Positions 29,501 to 40,400 of a stretch of 64,000 nt of DNA are shown here, piece after piece. Each line of letters begins with the position of its first letter. The stretch's first letter is position 1. The notes under the pieces are model-generated. The model made no database searches, was not told the origin of the DNA, and saw nothing but the letters and a program-made list of their open reading frames with translations. The stretch is taken from assembly GCF_036711975.1 (NCBI RefSeq), contig NC_091975.1, forward strand, positions 14,200,501-14,264,500. Reading direction: 5' to 3'. The position numbers were made by a program, and so were the translations under genes. Source of the DNA: Onthophagus taurus (taxonomy: Eukaryota > Arthropoda > Insecta > Coleoptera > Scarabaeidae).

Positions 29501-30338
29501 TATCGTGTATGGGAAAACGATGGAAAATGTTGAAAATAGAGTCGATATACGATTAGTGTCACATTGGGAGAATCGTTACAGGAGACCCGGTGCAGAAGCT
29601 CTTATCGCAAAGCCGACTTTCAAGTCATCGAAAATTTTCTGCCATAATTTGGCAGCCATTGAAATGCAGAAGGTGGAGGTCAAATATAACAAACCTCTGT
29701 ATGTAGGGTTTGGCGTACTGGAATTGTCGAAAGCGGTCATTTATAACTTTTTTTATAATTTTTTAAAAGAGAAATATGGTGAAAACGTATTATTGTTATA
29801 TACAGATACGGATTCGTTAATTCTCGAAATATTTACTGAGAATGTATACCAGGATATCAAAGAAAATATAGAGATGTTCGATACCTCTAATTACAAGTTA
29901 AACAACAGACATAATATTCCTCCAGGGCCGCCGATAGTTGGAAAAATGAAAGATGAGTACCCAAATACGATATTAACACCGTTTTATGGTACAGGAGCTA
30001 AAGCTTATTGTATTAACACTTTGGAAGGAGTTGTCAAGCGTGCCAAGGGTGTGAAAAAGTATGTTATCGATAAAAACTTAAGTGTTTCAGAATATAAACG
30101 GATTATCGAAGATGGAGGTTCTGTGCGAAAAAAGATGTATGTCTTTCGCTCCTCCTATCACACGATGTATACAGAACTAAAGAATAAAGTGGCGCTCTCT
30201 GCACATGACGATAAACGTTACGTGATGGAGGATGGATGTCATACTTTAGCTTGGGGAAACTATCTTATTGAAGATCTACGCAGGGAAGATCTTTTGGACA
30301 ACTTATTGGAGTTGTTAAACGTAAACATGTATGGCTAG
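26506..30338 (+). CDS. polB: protein-primed DNA polymerase B of M1, with one intron
   Basis: Exon 1 is 26506-27064 and exon 2 is 27124-30338. The 59-base gap (27065-27123) starts GTAAGAG and ends CTGCAG, and removing it restores the reading frame at the position where the intronless gene at 8661-12803 is continuous. The product is ~1257 residues with the same motifs as the E copy. Differences from E are few amino acids, for example Val and Pro at sites where E and H have Ala and Ser (near the polymerase motifs and C-terminus). No stop or frameshift is visible, so this gene may still be functional although other genes of M1 are not. Confidence 0.88.
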
Positions 30339-30493
30339 TTAAATTGCGATCAGTTAATTTGTAAAAAAAAAAAAAAAAATACTTGCTTGTATCACAAAAC
30401 TTGTATATAAAGTAGAAAGTAGGTTGTTAAAAAGGTTACTTGAAATAAAATCAACGAAATTAAAAAAAGTTTTTTATTTTCTTAGTGTAAAAA

Positions 30494-31379
30494 TTATAAT
30501 ACATCTTTTTTTGCAATCCAAGAATTATGAGAGCTATCCATTCCCAACCATTTCACTCGGACTTTATTTCCTTTTCGACGAAGAACTTTTTCAATTAAAA
30601 ATACATCCGGGTACTCTACCATCTTTAATAAGGTAAGTCCTGGGATTAGTATTTTGAACTGTCGCTATGGTGAAAATTTCATTGGACCAAGTTGGTTGGT
30701 AACCTTTAGCAAAAGCGTGTCTGTACTTGCTAATTCGCACGTGTTCCCCCACATTAAATTTACGGTGGTTGGGGTCGACAACTTTAATGGAATTGTATAC
30801 AGTATTTAACAGAGCAGATTCATTTCGTCGATTAACAGCTGAAGGTTTCATGTGAATGGTGCGATGTATTGTGTTGTTGTAAGATTTTAGTAATTTGGGT
30901 AGTAAGTCTAACCAGCGATAATTTCCTTGCATACTAAATTCTTTCCACATTTTATTTTTTAGGGTTCTATTAAACCGTTCGATAATCGAGCTTTTTAAAG
31001 TGGAATAGGTGCTGTAATGATTAATGTTAAGTTGTTCCATTAATTTTTGAAAATCGCTATTGTAAAACTCTTTCCCATTATCGGTTTGTAAGTTGCTCGG
31101 AGTAATATTCTTTTTACTATGCAAAATGTCCTTCATAGCTTGAGTAACCTCTTTCCCAGTTTTGGTTTTGAGTGGTAAGGCCCATGCGTATTTTGAAAAA
31201 GCGTTGATAACAGTCAGTATATACTTGTAACCTTTATTGACCGACGCATATGGGATCATTTCAACCAAATCAGCTTGATAAAGATCCAATAGTCCGTGAA
31301 GCAGAACGCGGCGTCGCCGATAATGTCGTCTCGCAGGTGCATGTAGTTCGTTAACGAGATCTCGCTTAACACTAACCAT
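30494..31379 (-). pseudogene. M1 integrase, C-terminal deletion with frameshift
   Basis: The catalytic core is intact (YQADL, TDNGKEF, SIIERFNRT). About 58 bp present in the E copy (around 41530-41583) are replaced by a couple of bases near 30605. The frame shifts and stops at 30591 after ~262 residues, and the chromodomain coding sequence remains downstream in another frame. The enzyme would lack the chromodomain. The start overlaps the stop of the upstream gene as TAATG. Confidence 0.85.
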
Positions 31380-31786
31380 TACTCTACAACCCCTTCAATC
31401 AACAACTCTATAAGAAAAGGTAGTCCTCCTATCGGTGCATTATTTTTACACTTAATGGTATCTCCGCGTTTGAGTTGGACTCCCTGGAGCGACTTAATAA
31501 CGATATCGTTAACAAGTAACTGAACATGAGCGGACTTTACAACATCTTTTATCATACCTTCGTAGAAAGAATTGATGTAATCCGTAATTCCACTTTTGTT
31601 TGTGATTTTATAAAGTTTTGTTTTTGGATCAACATCTCCATCACCACGTAAAGTTAAAATAAATGTTGATGAAGGTTGTAGAACTTCGGATCTTGCTATG
31701 TGGTTCTGTATAACATGGTGGTGAACATGCTTACCAAATTTATCGATAGATGTAGAACCATGTTCACCAAAACGGTTTAAAGGCAT
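31379..31786 (-). CDS. M1 fibre-position protein, 135 aa
   Basis: Nearly identical to the E copy (42342-42749), with Ile for Val near the C-terminus. It begins MPLNRFGEHGSTSIDKFGK, the signature shared with the coiled-coil protein of element A. The rest is a compact beta-rich sequence without a heptad pattern. Stop and integrase start overlap (TAATG). See the E entry for interpretation. Confidence 0.7.
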   Translation of the reverse strand: MPLNRFGEHGSTSIDKFGKHVHHHVIQNHIARSEVLQPSSTFILTLRGDGDVDPKTKLYKITNKSGITDYINSFYEGMIKDVVKSAHVQLLVNDIVIKSLQGVQLKRGDTIKCKNNAPIGGLPFLIELLIEGVVE

Positions 31787-31831
31787 ATTGGCTTCTGAAG
31801 CGTCACAGAAACAGAAAAAGTTTATATACCC

Positions 31832-32992
31832 TTAACGAATGACTTGCGCTTCCCGTAATTCCTCTATGAGGGATATAATTTCGTTATGATGAGCAGTATG
31901 ACCTGTTGCTTCGGAAGCAAGTAGTAAACGCAACCGATCAACTAATTCGTTCACGTCGTCCCAGTATTCGTACTCTTTAATTGCAGCAGGTACTAACAAC
32001 TTATTTAAGTGACCTGATCCAGTTTTAGGTTTTGGCCAATATCGAGCCCAGTACACATTTGGTCTTTGACCCAAGGAAATTGGTTTGATTATGTTCACAA
32101 ACTTTTCATTTTCATCATCAGTTATGATACTTTTTGAAGCGTCATAATCTCTTTTATGTACATTCGAACGTTGTAAGATATCTTTGTAATTTCTCGCATC
32201 TGGTAAAGTAAATTTACCCGGTTTATTTTTGAATAACAACTCGTATAACCCCGGTGTTCCAGTATACGTAAATTCACCCACCAAAATGTTTTTCCCGTCA
32301 AACGTTATTGGTTGATTTGCGATATACAATCCATCGGTAAGTGCACGAACACCGTAAGTTTGATCGAACTCGTTATTTACATCTACTGTTAAACCCGTAA
32401 CATAGGTACGTGGTAAGGGGTCCAGCTGTCCTAAAGCTTCTCGAATAACTGTCTGTTCCATCATTCCCTCCATATTCTCTTTTATGCGCGCCAACTGCTC
32501 CCTAGCGTCCCGCTCGTAGACATCTAAAGATGTGTCTGACTCACGAACAGAAACCTCAGGTGTAGTATCTCGACCCTCGAACACCTCTTCGTCGCTGAGA
32601 AATTGCGGACTCCGTGCGAGTTCCGGTGAAACATCCATGCTAGCTCCCGGTTTAATGGGTGTTGACTTAACTCTACGTTTAGGTTTCACTCTAGGAGTTT
32701 CCAGTTTAAGTCCTTTAGAAGGTTTCTGCAAGTCAGCCAGTAAGGCTGAGATATCTGGTGACTGCTCCTTTTTCGGGGTAAATAAATCACGTTTTATCCC
32801 GAATTTATTGTCGAGCGCTAATAAATTGACAGTTTGTAATTTTTTGGAAATATCTGTCAGAGGTTCTTTCAGTGGAGCGAGTTGAGCTTCGGCAATGGAC
32901 TGCTTCTGTTTTATATCTCCTTTCAAAGTGCGTATTTTATGTTTAACATCTTCTCGCGCAGCTATTAACTGTTGTGCAACATTACGATTCAT
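31832..32992 (-). CDS. M1 DUF8207-type protein, 386 aa
   Basis: Intact and almost identical to the E copy at 42796-43956 (Lys for Thr in the basic central stretch, Ile for Met and Thr for Ala elsewhere). N-terminal coiled coil (residues ~1-60), acidic Ser/Thr-rich middle, C-terminal DUF8207 domain with TPGLYELL and YWDDVNELVDRLRLL. Function unknown; conserved in all copies here, so probably required by the element. Confidence 0.8.
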   Translation of the reverse strand: MNRNVAQQLIAAREDVKHKIRTLKGDIKQKQSIAEAQLAPLKEPLTDISKKLQTVNLLALDNKFGIKRDLFTPKKEQSPDISALLADLQKPSKGLKLETPRVKPKRRVKSTPIKPGASMDVSPELARSPQFLSDEEVFEGRDTTPEVSVRESDTSLDVYERDAREQLARIKENMEGMMEQTVIREALGQLDPLPRTYVTGLTVDVNNEFDQTYGVRALTDGLYIANQPITFDGKNILVGEFTYTGTPGLYELLFKNKPGKFTLPDARNYKDILQRSNVHKRDYDASKSIITDDENEKFVNIIKPISLGQRPNVYWARYWPKPKTGSGHLNKLLVPAAIKEYEYWDDVNELVDRLRLLLASEATGHTAHHNEIISLIEELREAQVIR

Positions 32993-33055
32993 AGTTCAAC
33001 GTGATAGTGTAATGATCGCACAGAGACTGAGCATGCAGTCGTAAAGTCAATGGTT

Positions 33056-33757
33056 TTACAGTATAATGTACTCATCGAAACCTTTCCGATAGCGTCCGTT
33101 ATTTTTATCGCAATCTAAATCAATAACTAATATACCGTGCGGTGTATCCCAACAAGTTCGACAAATTCTGACAAAATCATCCCACGTAATGTCCCCTAGC
33201 AAATGATCGTTATAAATATGTTTCAAGTTAGTGAGATCTTGTTTAAATAAAACTAAAAGGTTGCAATTGTCACGTAAAAGCTGCTTGGAAATGGCGCTAT
33301 AACTTTGAGCGAGTAAAAAAGTATCAACGTTTCTATGACGACCGTATGAAAAATATTCCTTGATAATCTGTTGCTCTGTAGGAGCAATATCATCAAAAAT
33401 AATAATTGAATATTCTTTCACCTTTGACGGTGGTAGAAATCGTCCGACATCTGAGTATTCATAATAGCCGCAAGAGCGGATAGGTTTAAGTAATTGTCGT
33501 AGAAATTCGTATTTGATTTGGTAGAGTGAATTAGAGCACAAATATACATTCAAAAAGCGCAACCCGTTGAGAGCTGTCAATAAAGTTAACATTACGTTTG
33601 TTTTTCCGGCACCCGAAGAACCAATTATCAAACCACGTTTACATTCCCCACCAAATAATTCGCTATGTCGTTTAAATTTATTTGCAGCGAAGTCGTTATG
33701 AAGATTACAGATTGGTAGTGTTAAAGGTTGGCTAACAAACTTAACGTCTTCAACCAT
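33056..33757 (-). CDS. M1 packaging ATPase (FtsK/HerA, A32-like)
   Basis: 233 residues, identical to the E copy by inspection. Walker A is GSSGAGKT (residues ~47-54) and Walker B is YSIIIFDDIAP (~117-127). An Arg/Gln-rich sensor region (LLAQSYSAISKQLLRDN) follows. The enzyme is predicted to pump element DNA into capsids, although M1 itself has no capsid genes. It lies 63 bp upstream of DUF8207, in the same direction. Confidence 0.9.
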   Translation of the reverse strand: MVEDVKFVSQPLTLPICNLHNDFAANKFKRHSELFGGECKRGLIIGSSGAGKTNVMLTLLTALNGLRFLNVYLCSNSLYQIKYEFLRQLLKPIRSCGYYEYSDVGRFLPPSKVKEYSIIIFDDIAPTEQQIIKEYFSYGRHRNVDTFLLAQSYSAISKQLLRDNCNLLVLFKQDLTNLKHIYNDHLLGDITWDDFVRICRTCWDTPHGILVIDLDCDKNNGRYRKGFDEYIIL

Positions 33758-34400
33758 GCTGACGGGTGATACTTGAACGGGAGATTAACAAGAAATGAAG
33801 TCGTAGTAGAAAACAATGTTTATTTTATCATAAAATGTAGCATACAAAAAATTTCAGCAGATTATTTATTATCATTGTTTCAAAATAATGGTTTACAACA
33901 CTTTAACTATATAAACTGTTAACATTGAGTTTGAAAGTTGTTTAAAGCGTGCGTAATATTACACAATATTTATTTTACAATAAGACATGGTATACATAAA
34001 TTTACAAAATTATTTATTATCATGATTTCAAAAGTATCTGTATGGTTGATGTAGTAGAACCACCAGTGGGTTATTCACATACAGATGTTATGTGATTAAA
34101 CAAAATAAAGCAGTGTAAGTCACAGTACAATTTACACTACTTAGTATTAAATTAACAATATGTAGATACGGTAAATATTCAAATAAGTAATTAATAATAC
34201 ATATTAACAAAAGCATGGGAGCGGTAACAATAAGTAGATACGGTAAATATTCAAATAAATAATTAATAATACATATAAACAGAAGCATGGGAGCGGAAAA
34301 GGTGAAAAGGAAGCGAACTTGTTGTCATATCATCAATTCGAACGATTTTCAGTATCATACAAGGATGGTGTACAAATTTGAAAAAACCACCTACAACATA
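33758..34400. other. non-coding spacer upstream of M1 ATPase
   Basis: Same content as 44722-45364 in E: ATPase promoter region, two diverged copies of a polyadenylation-signal-rich ~78-bp segment (minus-strand AATAAA), and a tandem 72-bp duplication (~34154-34297). The site homologous to the E insertion target (CAGCAGATTATTTATT, ~33859) is intact here. No gene. Confidence 0.65.
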
Positions 34401-34961
34401 TTAGTTGCTGAGACATCCCTCCGACAATTCCTCAGTACTTTGATCCTCCTCAAGTTGTGGTTTAAAACAGACTCGAAACAAAGACACACGACAACACATC
34501 GCACACCAATATTTTTTATTTAAAATAATAGTCTGCAATCGTTCAGAAGATGCATACTTTATTTTCGAGCGCAATTTCACACGACAATCCAGTTGTAAAA
34601 CGTTCGTTATACTAATATGGTGTAGGCGGCGTCGACAACGATAGCAAAGGTTGCCCAAATGTGATTCATAAAAAACATACCTTGCTTGATACTGAAGACC
34701 CACTCCGAAAGTTGAACTCCAATCAACCGGAGAACCGTGGAACAACTTATGTACGGTGCCTTGCGACATTTTCTTTCCAAAGCGTTCCACGGTGGGGAAG
34801 CAAACCTCCCCAAGATTGATTCGATCGCCCTTTCGGGATATTCGACGCCAGAAGCATATGTCCCAGCTGTACATTACGTTTAGTAGTAGAGTCTTTGGTA
34901 AAACATCTACTAACCGCAACGTACGGTCTTTACGGGAAATCGTCGAATTAACGCTCTCCAT
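34401..34961 (-). CDS. M1 Cys-rich accessory protein, ~186 aa
   Basis: Identical in layout to the E copy at 45365-45925, with paired CxxC motifs (CYRC and CAMC) in the C-terminal half. An acceptor-like CTCTTGCAG lies just upstream of the first ATG at 34961. See the E entry. Confidence 0.55.
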   Translation of the reverse strand: MESVNSTISRKDRTLRLVDVLPKTLLLNVMYSWDICFWRRISRKGDRINLGEVCFPTVERFGKKMSQGTVHKLFHGSPVDWSSTFGVGLQYQARYVFYESHLGNLCYRCRRRLHHISITNVLQLDCRVKLRSKIKYASSERLQTIILNKKYWCAMCCRVSLFRVCFKPQLEEDQSTEELSEGCLSN

Positions 34962-35027
34962 AGCCAACTCCTGCAACGTTAACACTGCAAGAGACAAAAA
35001 ACTGAACGAGCTTCAAAAAAAACGCTA

Positions 35028-36186
35028 TTAACCGTTGTCAGGCAGCAGCCTGAGAAGGGACTTATACAGGTTAATTTTGGTGTTGTACATGTTAAGGATG
35101 TTTGAAGAAGCAGCAAAGCAGACGGTGGGATTCTGGTTTACTGCATTCAACGCGTTCACGAAGTGGCGCTTATGATGTTCCAAAGTCGTCACTTTGGTTT
35201 GCAATTGAGGTTTCAAGCCCAAGATGAAAAAATCCTCTTGGGACAAAAGACTGCTTGCCAAGTTGGTTGTTGAATGCAGAAACGCATCAACCCATGGGTC
35301 GGGATGTGCGGTATTTACAGCTGGAAGATTTTGCCTCTGCGGGATAGTAGGGATAGGTAAAGGTGGTGGGAACACCACATTTTGTGGTGGGATAGTTGTG
35401 ATAGTTGGCGGGCTGTCACGGATGTCGATGGTCACCTCTGGCGGAGATGTAACCACCGTTGCAGGTCTGGTTACTGTAGCGAGTGTAGGTACTCTTCGTG
35501 TGTTACGGGGAGGTTTGGCTAATGCTTTGCGCAGCAATCTACAGGAGTCTTGTGAAGCAGGAGAAGGGTTTGGGCGGGTAGTTTGTTTCACGCAACCCCT
35601 TGACAACAAGTTGACGCGTTTTTTTTATACGGCGGGATGTGTACCGTATGGGTCCACTAGAGAAGACAGGCGAAACACATATCCTATCGGAGGGTTGGGA
35701 TACGTCTTCCGTCGCTGGTACAGACGGTGTCGCAAGCACCTGGTTTTCAGCAGGTGCTTGACCTGTGACATCCGTATGTACAATATCTGGAAGTGGTTGT
35801 ACCACGTCGGCCTGATTGGTAGCAGGTTCAGGTGGCACAACAACTTCCTGATATGTTCCTTCTTCTCGTATCTCCATACTGATGCGAGTTAAGCCGTAGG
35901 ACGACAAGGTTGGACTGGTGGTAACAATCGCACCATTGTCGTTCCCTGGCTGTGACCGGAGCTCATTCATTATTTGCTCGTACAGTGGTGGGTCTGTTGT
36001 GAAATCCTGCATGGTACGACTCAAACCGTCAAAGTTGCCGCTGCAATATAATGGTAACGACGGTAGGCTTGACTCAACAACATTTGTACTGTCGTTATTG
36101 CGTGGCAGCACGGCAACCAGTGGGTCGGTCATACCATCGGTATTATCGCTTGCACGAGCGTGGCTGTTACCAATTAAGTGAAGCAT
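35028..36186 (-). pseudogene. M1 Pro-rich PPxY protein gene, frameshifted
   Basis: Homologous to the 385-residue gene at 45995-47152. Near 35620 this copy has 8 T in a run where E has 7. The frame changes after the RRIKK motif, so the N-terminal part ends after a short unrelated tail and the C-terminal part is left without its start. The PPLY motif and the conserved C-terminal region are still encoded in the two pieces. Confidence 0.85.
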
Positions 36187-36945
36187 AATGGGAAAGACTT
36201 CAAGGAATCAAAAGGGTTACAAAAATTCGGATTATTTTATTAAAATTATACGTTCGCTCACGTCTGACAAGTTTGCAATGCGCTGAAGAACCACTTTTCT
36301 CAGCGTATAACAATTAATGTCTGAAATCATCACAAACATACATGAAGAAAACCGATAAAAATTGTATTGATGTAACTTACTTTTCAAATGGTTTTCTATC
36401 ACGTCTGACAGGTTTGCAATGCGCTGAAGAACCACTTTTCTCAGCGTATAACAATTAATACCTGAAATCATCACAAACATACATGAAGAAAACCGATAAA
36501 AATTGTATTGATGTAACTTACTTTTCAAATGGTTTTCTAGCAGAAGGCGATTTCTTCGTGGTCGGAAAAACACAGTTTTTAACAAAATCTGTTATTATCG
36601 TAAACACACTTTTTAAGGAATTATCGTCTTTTGTACTCTACTATATCACTCAGCGACTGCTGTACACGGAGTGAGGAGTAACCCACTTTCCACTACCTTT
36701 AAGTACGGGTTAGTGAACAGGTATTTGTCCGGTCAACTGTCTGGGAATGCGAGGTCGTTCAGGTCTTCTCCTTGTTATCGCCTGTGACTGAAGGGGAGGT
36801 CATACTGTCTGGGAATGCGAGGTTGTCCAGGTTTTCTCCTTGTTATCGCCTGTGACCCAAGGGGAGGTCATACTGTCTGAGAATGCGAGGTCGTTCGGAC
36901 CTTATCTTCGCCCGTGACTCAAGGGGGGTTACAATCAATATTCAA
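36187..36945 (-). promoter_or_regulatory. M1 leader with tandem exon-intron modules, VNTR, and junction to H
   Basis: Contains the two ~145-bp tandem modules with candidate 60-nt introns (see 47153-47640) and, at ~36735-36930, three units of a ~75-bp tandem repeat (CTGTCTGGGAATGCGAGGT and variants) where E has two. M1 sequence ends at 36936 (GGGTTACAATC). About 9 bases of filler (36937-36945) follow, then H sequence from 36946. Confidence 0.7.
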
Positions 36946-36977
36946 TATTTTGAAACAATGATAATAAATAATCTGCT

Positions 36978-37423
36978 AGTAGTAGATAAAAGCCGATTCT
37001 AGAACCTCCTCTCAGAACCTCAGGTCAAGGCCAAGGCCAAGGTCACGTTGAGTGACCATGACCTTGACCTTGCCCTGAGGTTCTGGGAGGAGGTTCCAGA
37101 ATCGGCTATTGCAAAGGGGGTCGTTGACCAGTAACCTTGACCTAAACAATGACCTTTACTTTGAGCTCACCTCAGGTCAAGATCACGTTTAGTGACCATG
37201 ACCTTGATCAGTAACCTTGACCTGAACAATGACCTTTACTTTGACCTCAACGGAGACCTTGAAGTCAACCTTAATTGTGACCATGACATTGACCTTGTAC
37301 GTGACCTGAAATGAAGGTTACACGACGTGAGTTCATTGAAAACCCCACTTCGGAGGAGGTATGCTTTAAATAGCAGATAGAAAATCGTGTTCAACAGTAT
37401 TGAAGTAAGAGTGTTGTGAACAT
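36978..37423. repeat. left terminal inverted repeat of E
   Basis: Matches 55046-55491 in reverse complement. The outer part folds on itself: AGCCGATTCTAGAACCTCC at 36991 and its inverse ending at 37107. The middle is filled with TGACCTTGA/TCAAGGTCA words. The inner part has a TATA-like GCTTTAAATAG (37363-37373) and reaches the polymerase ATG at 37422, so the promoter of the polymerase lies within the repeat. Confidence 0.95.
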
Positions 37424-40400
37424 GTTGACCTGCGACGTGTGTTACAAAGAGTTTACTAGACCAGATAATCTTGTGAGACATCAACGCACAGCATGTATTG
37501 GGAAACGTCGAAAGGTGGAAGAGGATCAACAAGGAGATGTTATAGTGTGTGAAATATGTGATGAACACGTAACCAGACAATGTTATTCCTCACATCTGCG
37601 CAGCAACAAACATAAACAGAAAGCCTTCGTAATAATAGATGATGGTGTAGAAAAAATAGATTCGATATTTGGAGATAAAATATGTAGTTTTAGAGTGAGC
37701 GATCATGAACGGAAGTACGTAGACATGAAGGAATTCAGTAACCGAATTAGAGAAAAAGTTATCAGTTTGATACAGTCCGTGAGGAATGTAAATGGTAGTT
37801 TAAAAGTGAATACGGAAATTTTTGGATTGTATTTCATAAATACGAAGGAAGAAGTGGAAATCAAATCATTCAACACAAAAAATAAAATTATAACAGTAGC
37901 CGTAGACTTGTACCAAACATACGAGGACTTTATGGACGAGATTATGGTGAAAATGTCGGAATTCCAAGAACGGGACTCAGGTAAGAGTATAAGAATAGAA
38001 AAGTAGTAAAATGCGAAACTAAAGGCGTTAATACTGCAGGTTGGACCTTGTTGGAAATATTATATCTTGAAGTGAACTGTAACAAGTTTAATCCTACAAG
38101 AGCATCGAGCTACATCGACTTACCGACATCCATAAAAGGGAAGAGAGCGGTAATAAACGTGCAAAATAACGATAATAAGTGCTTTGCTTGGGCACTGATA
38201 TCCGCGCTGTACCAACCCACAGGTTTACCGCAAAGAATATCATCATACCCAGATTATAGGGAAACAGAATTAAAGTTTGACTGCGTAACATTCCCAGTAC
38301 CCATCAGAGACATACCAAAATTTGAGGAAGAAAATAACATTTCAATTAACGTCTATGGTATAAATTCTTGGTATAATGGAGAGAAAATGGTAGATGATAT
38401 TGTAACTGTATGTATATGTAAACAGAAACGGGAGCGTCATGTAAACTTATTAGTAGTCAGCGACAATTTCGGGAATAACCACTATTGTTGGATAAAAAAC
38501 TTATCTCGACTGATAAATACACAATCATCGACTCATGAACATCAAAGATATATTTGTGAGGGTTGTTTGCAATACTTTTCAACTGAAGACAAGTTGGTAC
38601 GACATCAGATGGATGACTGTAAAAAAGTGAAAGCAACAGTACCAAGCGAACAAATAAAAGTGAATAAGTTCGGACATCTAGAAAAGGAAAATGTTTTACA
38701 ATTCGAAGGATTTGAAAAAAAAATGAAAGTTCCGTTTGTGGTGTACGCCGATTTCGAGGCGATTCTGAAACCCTTAACGCCCGAAGAAGGAAAAGTTTAC
38801 GATGATAATAAACCATATACGGCCCGATGTTTTGAACACGAACCATACGCGTTTGCGTACTACATTAAGTGTGCTTACGATGATAACTTATCGAAATTCC
38901 GAATATACCGAGGGCGAAACGCTGCTCTGGAATTTATTATAAGATTGGAGAAGGATGTAATAGAGATCTATAAACAACATTTGAGGCAAACAAAGGATAT
39001 GATACCGCTAAGCTGTCTGGACCAATTTGTACATGAACTGAGTTCCGTATGTCACATTTGTGATAAACCAATAAACAAAGAAGAGAAAGTGTGTGATCAC
39101 GATCACTTGACAGGATTGTATAGGGGTCCTGCGCATTCCGTCTGCAATATAAATTATAAATTACCGATGTTTATCCCTGTGTTTTTCCACAACCTGTCGA
39201 ATTACGATGCCCACATGTTTGTGAAAAGTATTGCCCTAAACAAGGAGGAAGTAGAGGTGATAGCACAAAACAAAGAAAAATATATTTCTTTTTCCAAAAA
39301 AATAGTTGTCGGAGAAACAACCGATAACAAGGGAAAGAAACGCAAAGTGTTTATGAAAATAAGATTCGTCGACTCGTTTAGATTTATGGCGAGTTCTTTG
39401 GAAAAGTTGGTTTCATATTTGGATGATAAGGATTGTGTGGAAGTGAAAAAAAAATTCAAAGACTCTGAAGAATTTAGATTGATGCGCCAGAAAGGTGTAT
39501 TTCCATATTCGTTCGTAGATTCGTTTGAAAAGTTGGAGTATAGTAAATTGCCTGATCATACACAGTTTTACGACATATTGAGTTCAAGTAATATTTCAAA
39601 GGAACAATACTCTAGAGCACAGACTGTATGGAATAAATTTAAGTGTACAACGTTGGGAGAATACAGTGACCTGTATTTGACGTCAGATGTGTTAATGTTG
39701 ACTGACGTCTTTGAAAATTTCAGGACAATATCTTTGGAGAATTACAATCTGGATCCTTGCCATTATTATACTGCGCCCGGGTTTGGGTGGGATGCTCTGT
39801 TAAAAATGACAGGTGTAAAATTAGAATTGTTATCAGACATTGACATGTTACACTTTTTTAAGAAAGGAATTAGAGGCGGTCTCTGTATGTGTGTAAAACG
39901 ATCTGCAATAGCAAACAACAAGTTCCTTGACGATTTTAACCCGGAAAAACCATCATCATATATTCTATACTTGGACGCTACCAATTTGTATGGGTATGCA
40001 ATGAGTTGTAAATTACCAACAGGCGGTTTTCGATGGTTGTCGAACCAAGAAATAGCAGATATAGATGTGGAGTGTTTAGATGATGAACACCTTGGTTATG
40101 TCTTTGAAGTGGATTTGGAGTATCCCGAAAGGTTACACAACCAGCATGATGATCTACCGTTTTGTCCCGAAAACATAATCGCTCCCGGATCGAAGCATCC
40201 TAAGTTGATTGCGAACTTACAAAATAAATCGAAATACATAATTCACTATGTAAACCTACGTGAATGTGTGAAAAAAGGTCTTAAGCTAACCAAAATACAC
40301 CGTGCATTGCAATTTCAACAATCGCCGTGGATGAAACCATATATCGATTTTAACTCTGAGAAACGAATGAATGCTACGAATGAATTTGGGAAAAATCATT

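Larger units (their letters stand above)
26062..36936. mobile_element. Maverick M1, left half only (polymerase to leader region)
   Basis: About 10.9 kb nearly identical in order and sequence to the left part of element E (36978-47834): terminal repeat, polymerase, integrase, fibre-position gene, DUF8207, ATPase, Cys-rich protein, Pro-rich protein, leader repeats. It ends at 36936, exactly where E enters its GC palindrome. A ~9-bp filler follows, then H sequence in inverted orientation. The entire virion block is missing. Lesions: a deletion in integrase and a frameshift in the Pro-rich gene. Confidence 0.9.

Noticed and set aside
32532-32885. 117-codon frame antisense to DUF8207 (also 43496 and 56468)
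   Set aside because: Conserved only because the opposite strand is conserved; Ser-rich, with no independent signature.
35224-35892. 222-codon plus-strand frame (and 46191-46727 in E)
   Set aside because: Antisense shadow of the Pro-rich gene. The Gly/Val-rich composition follows from Pro/Thr codons on the other strand, and it is not preserved in length between copies.
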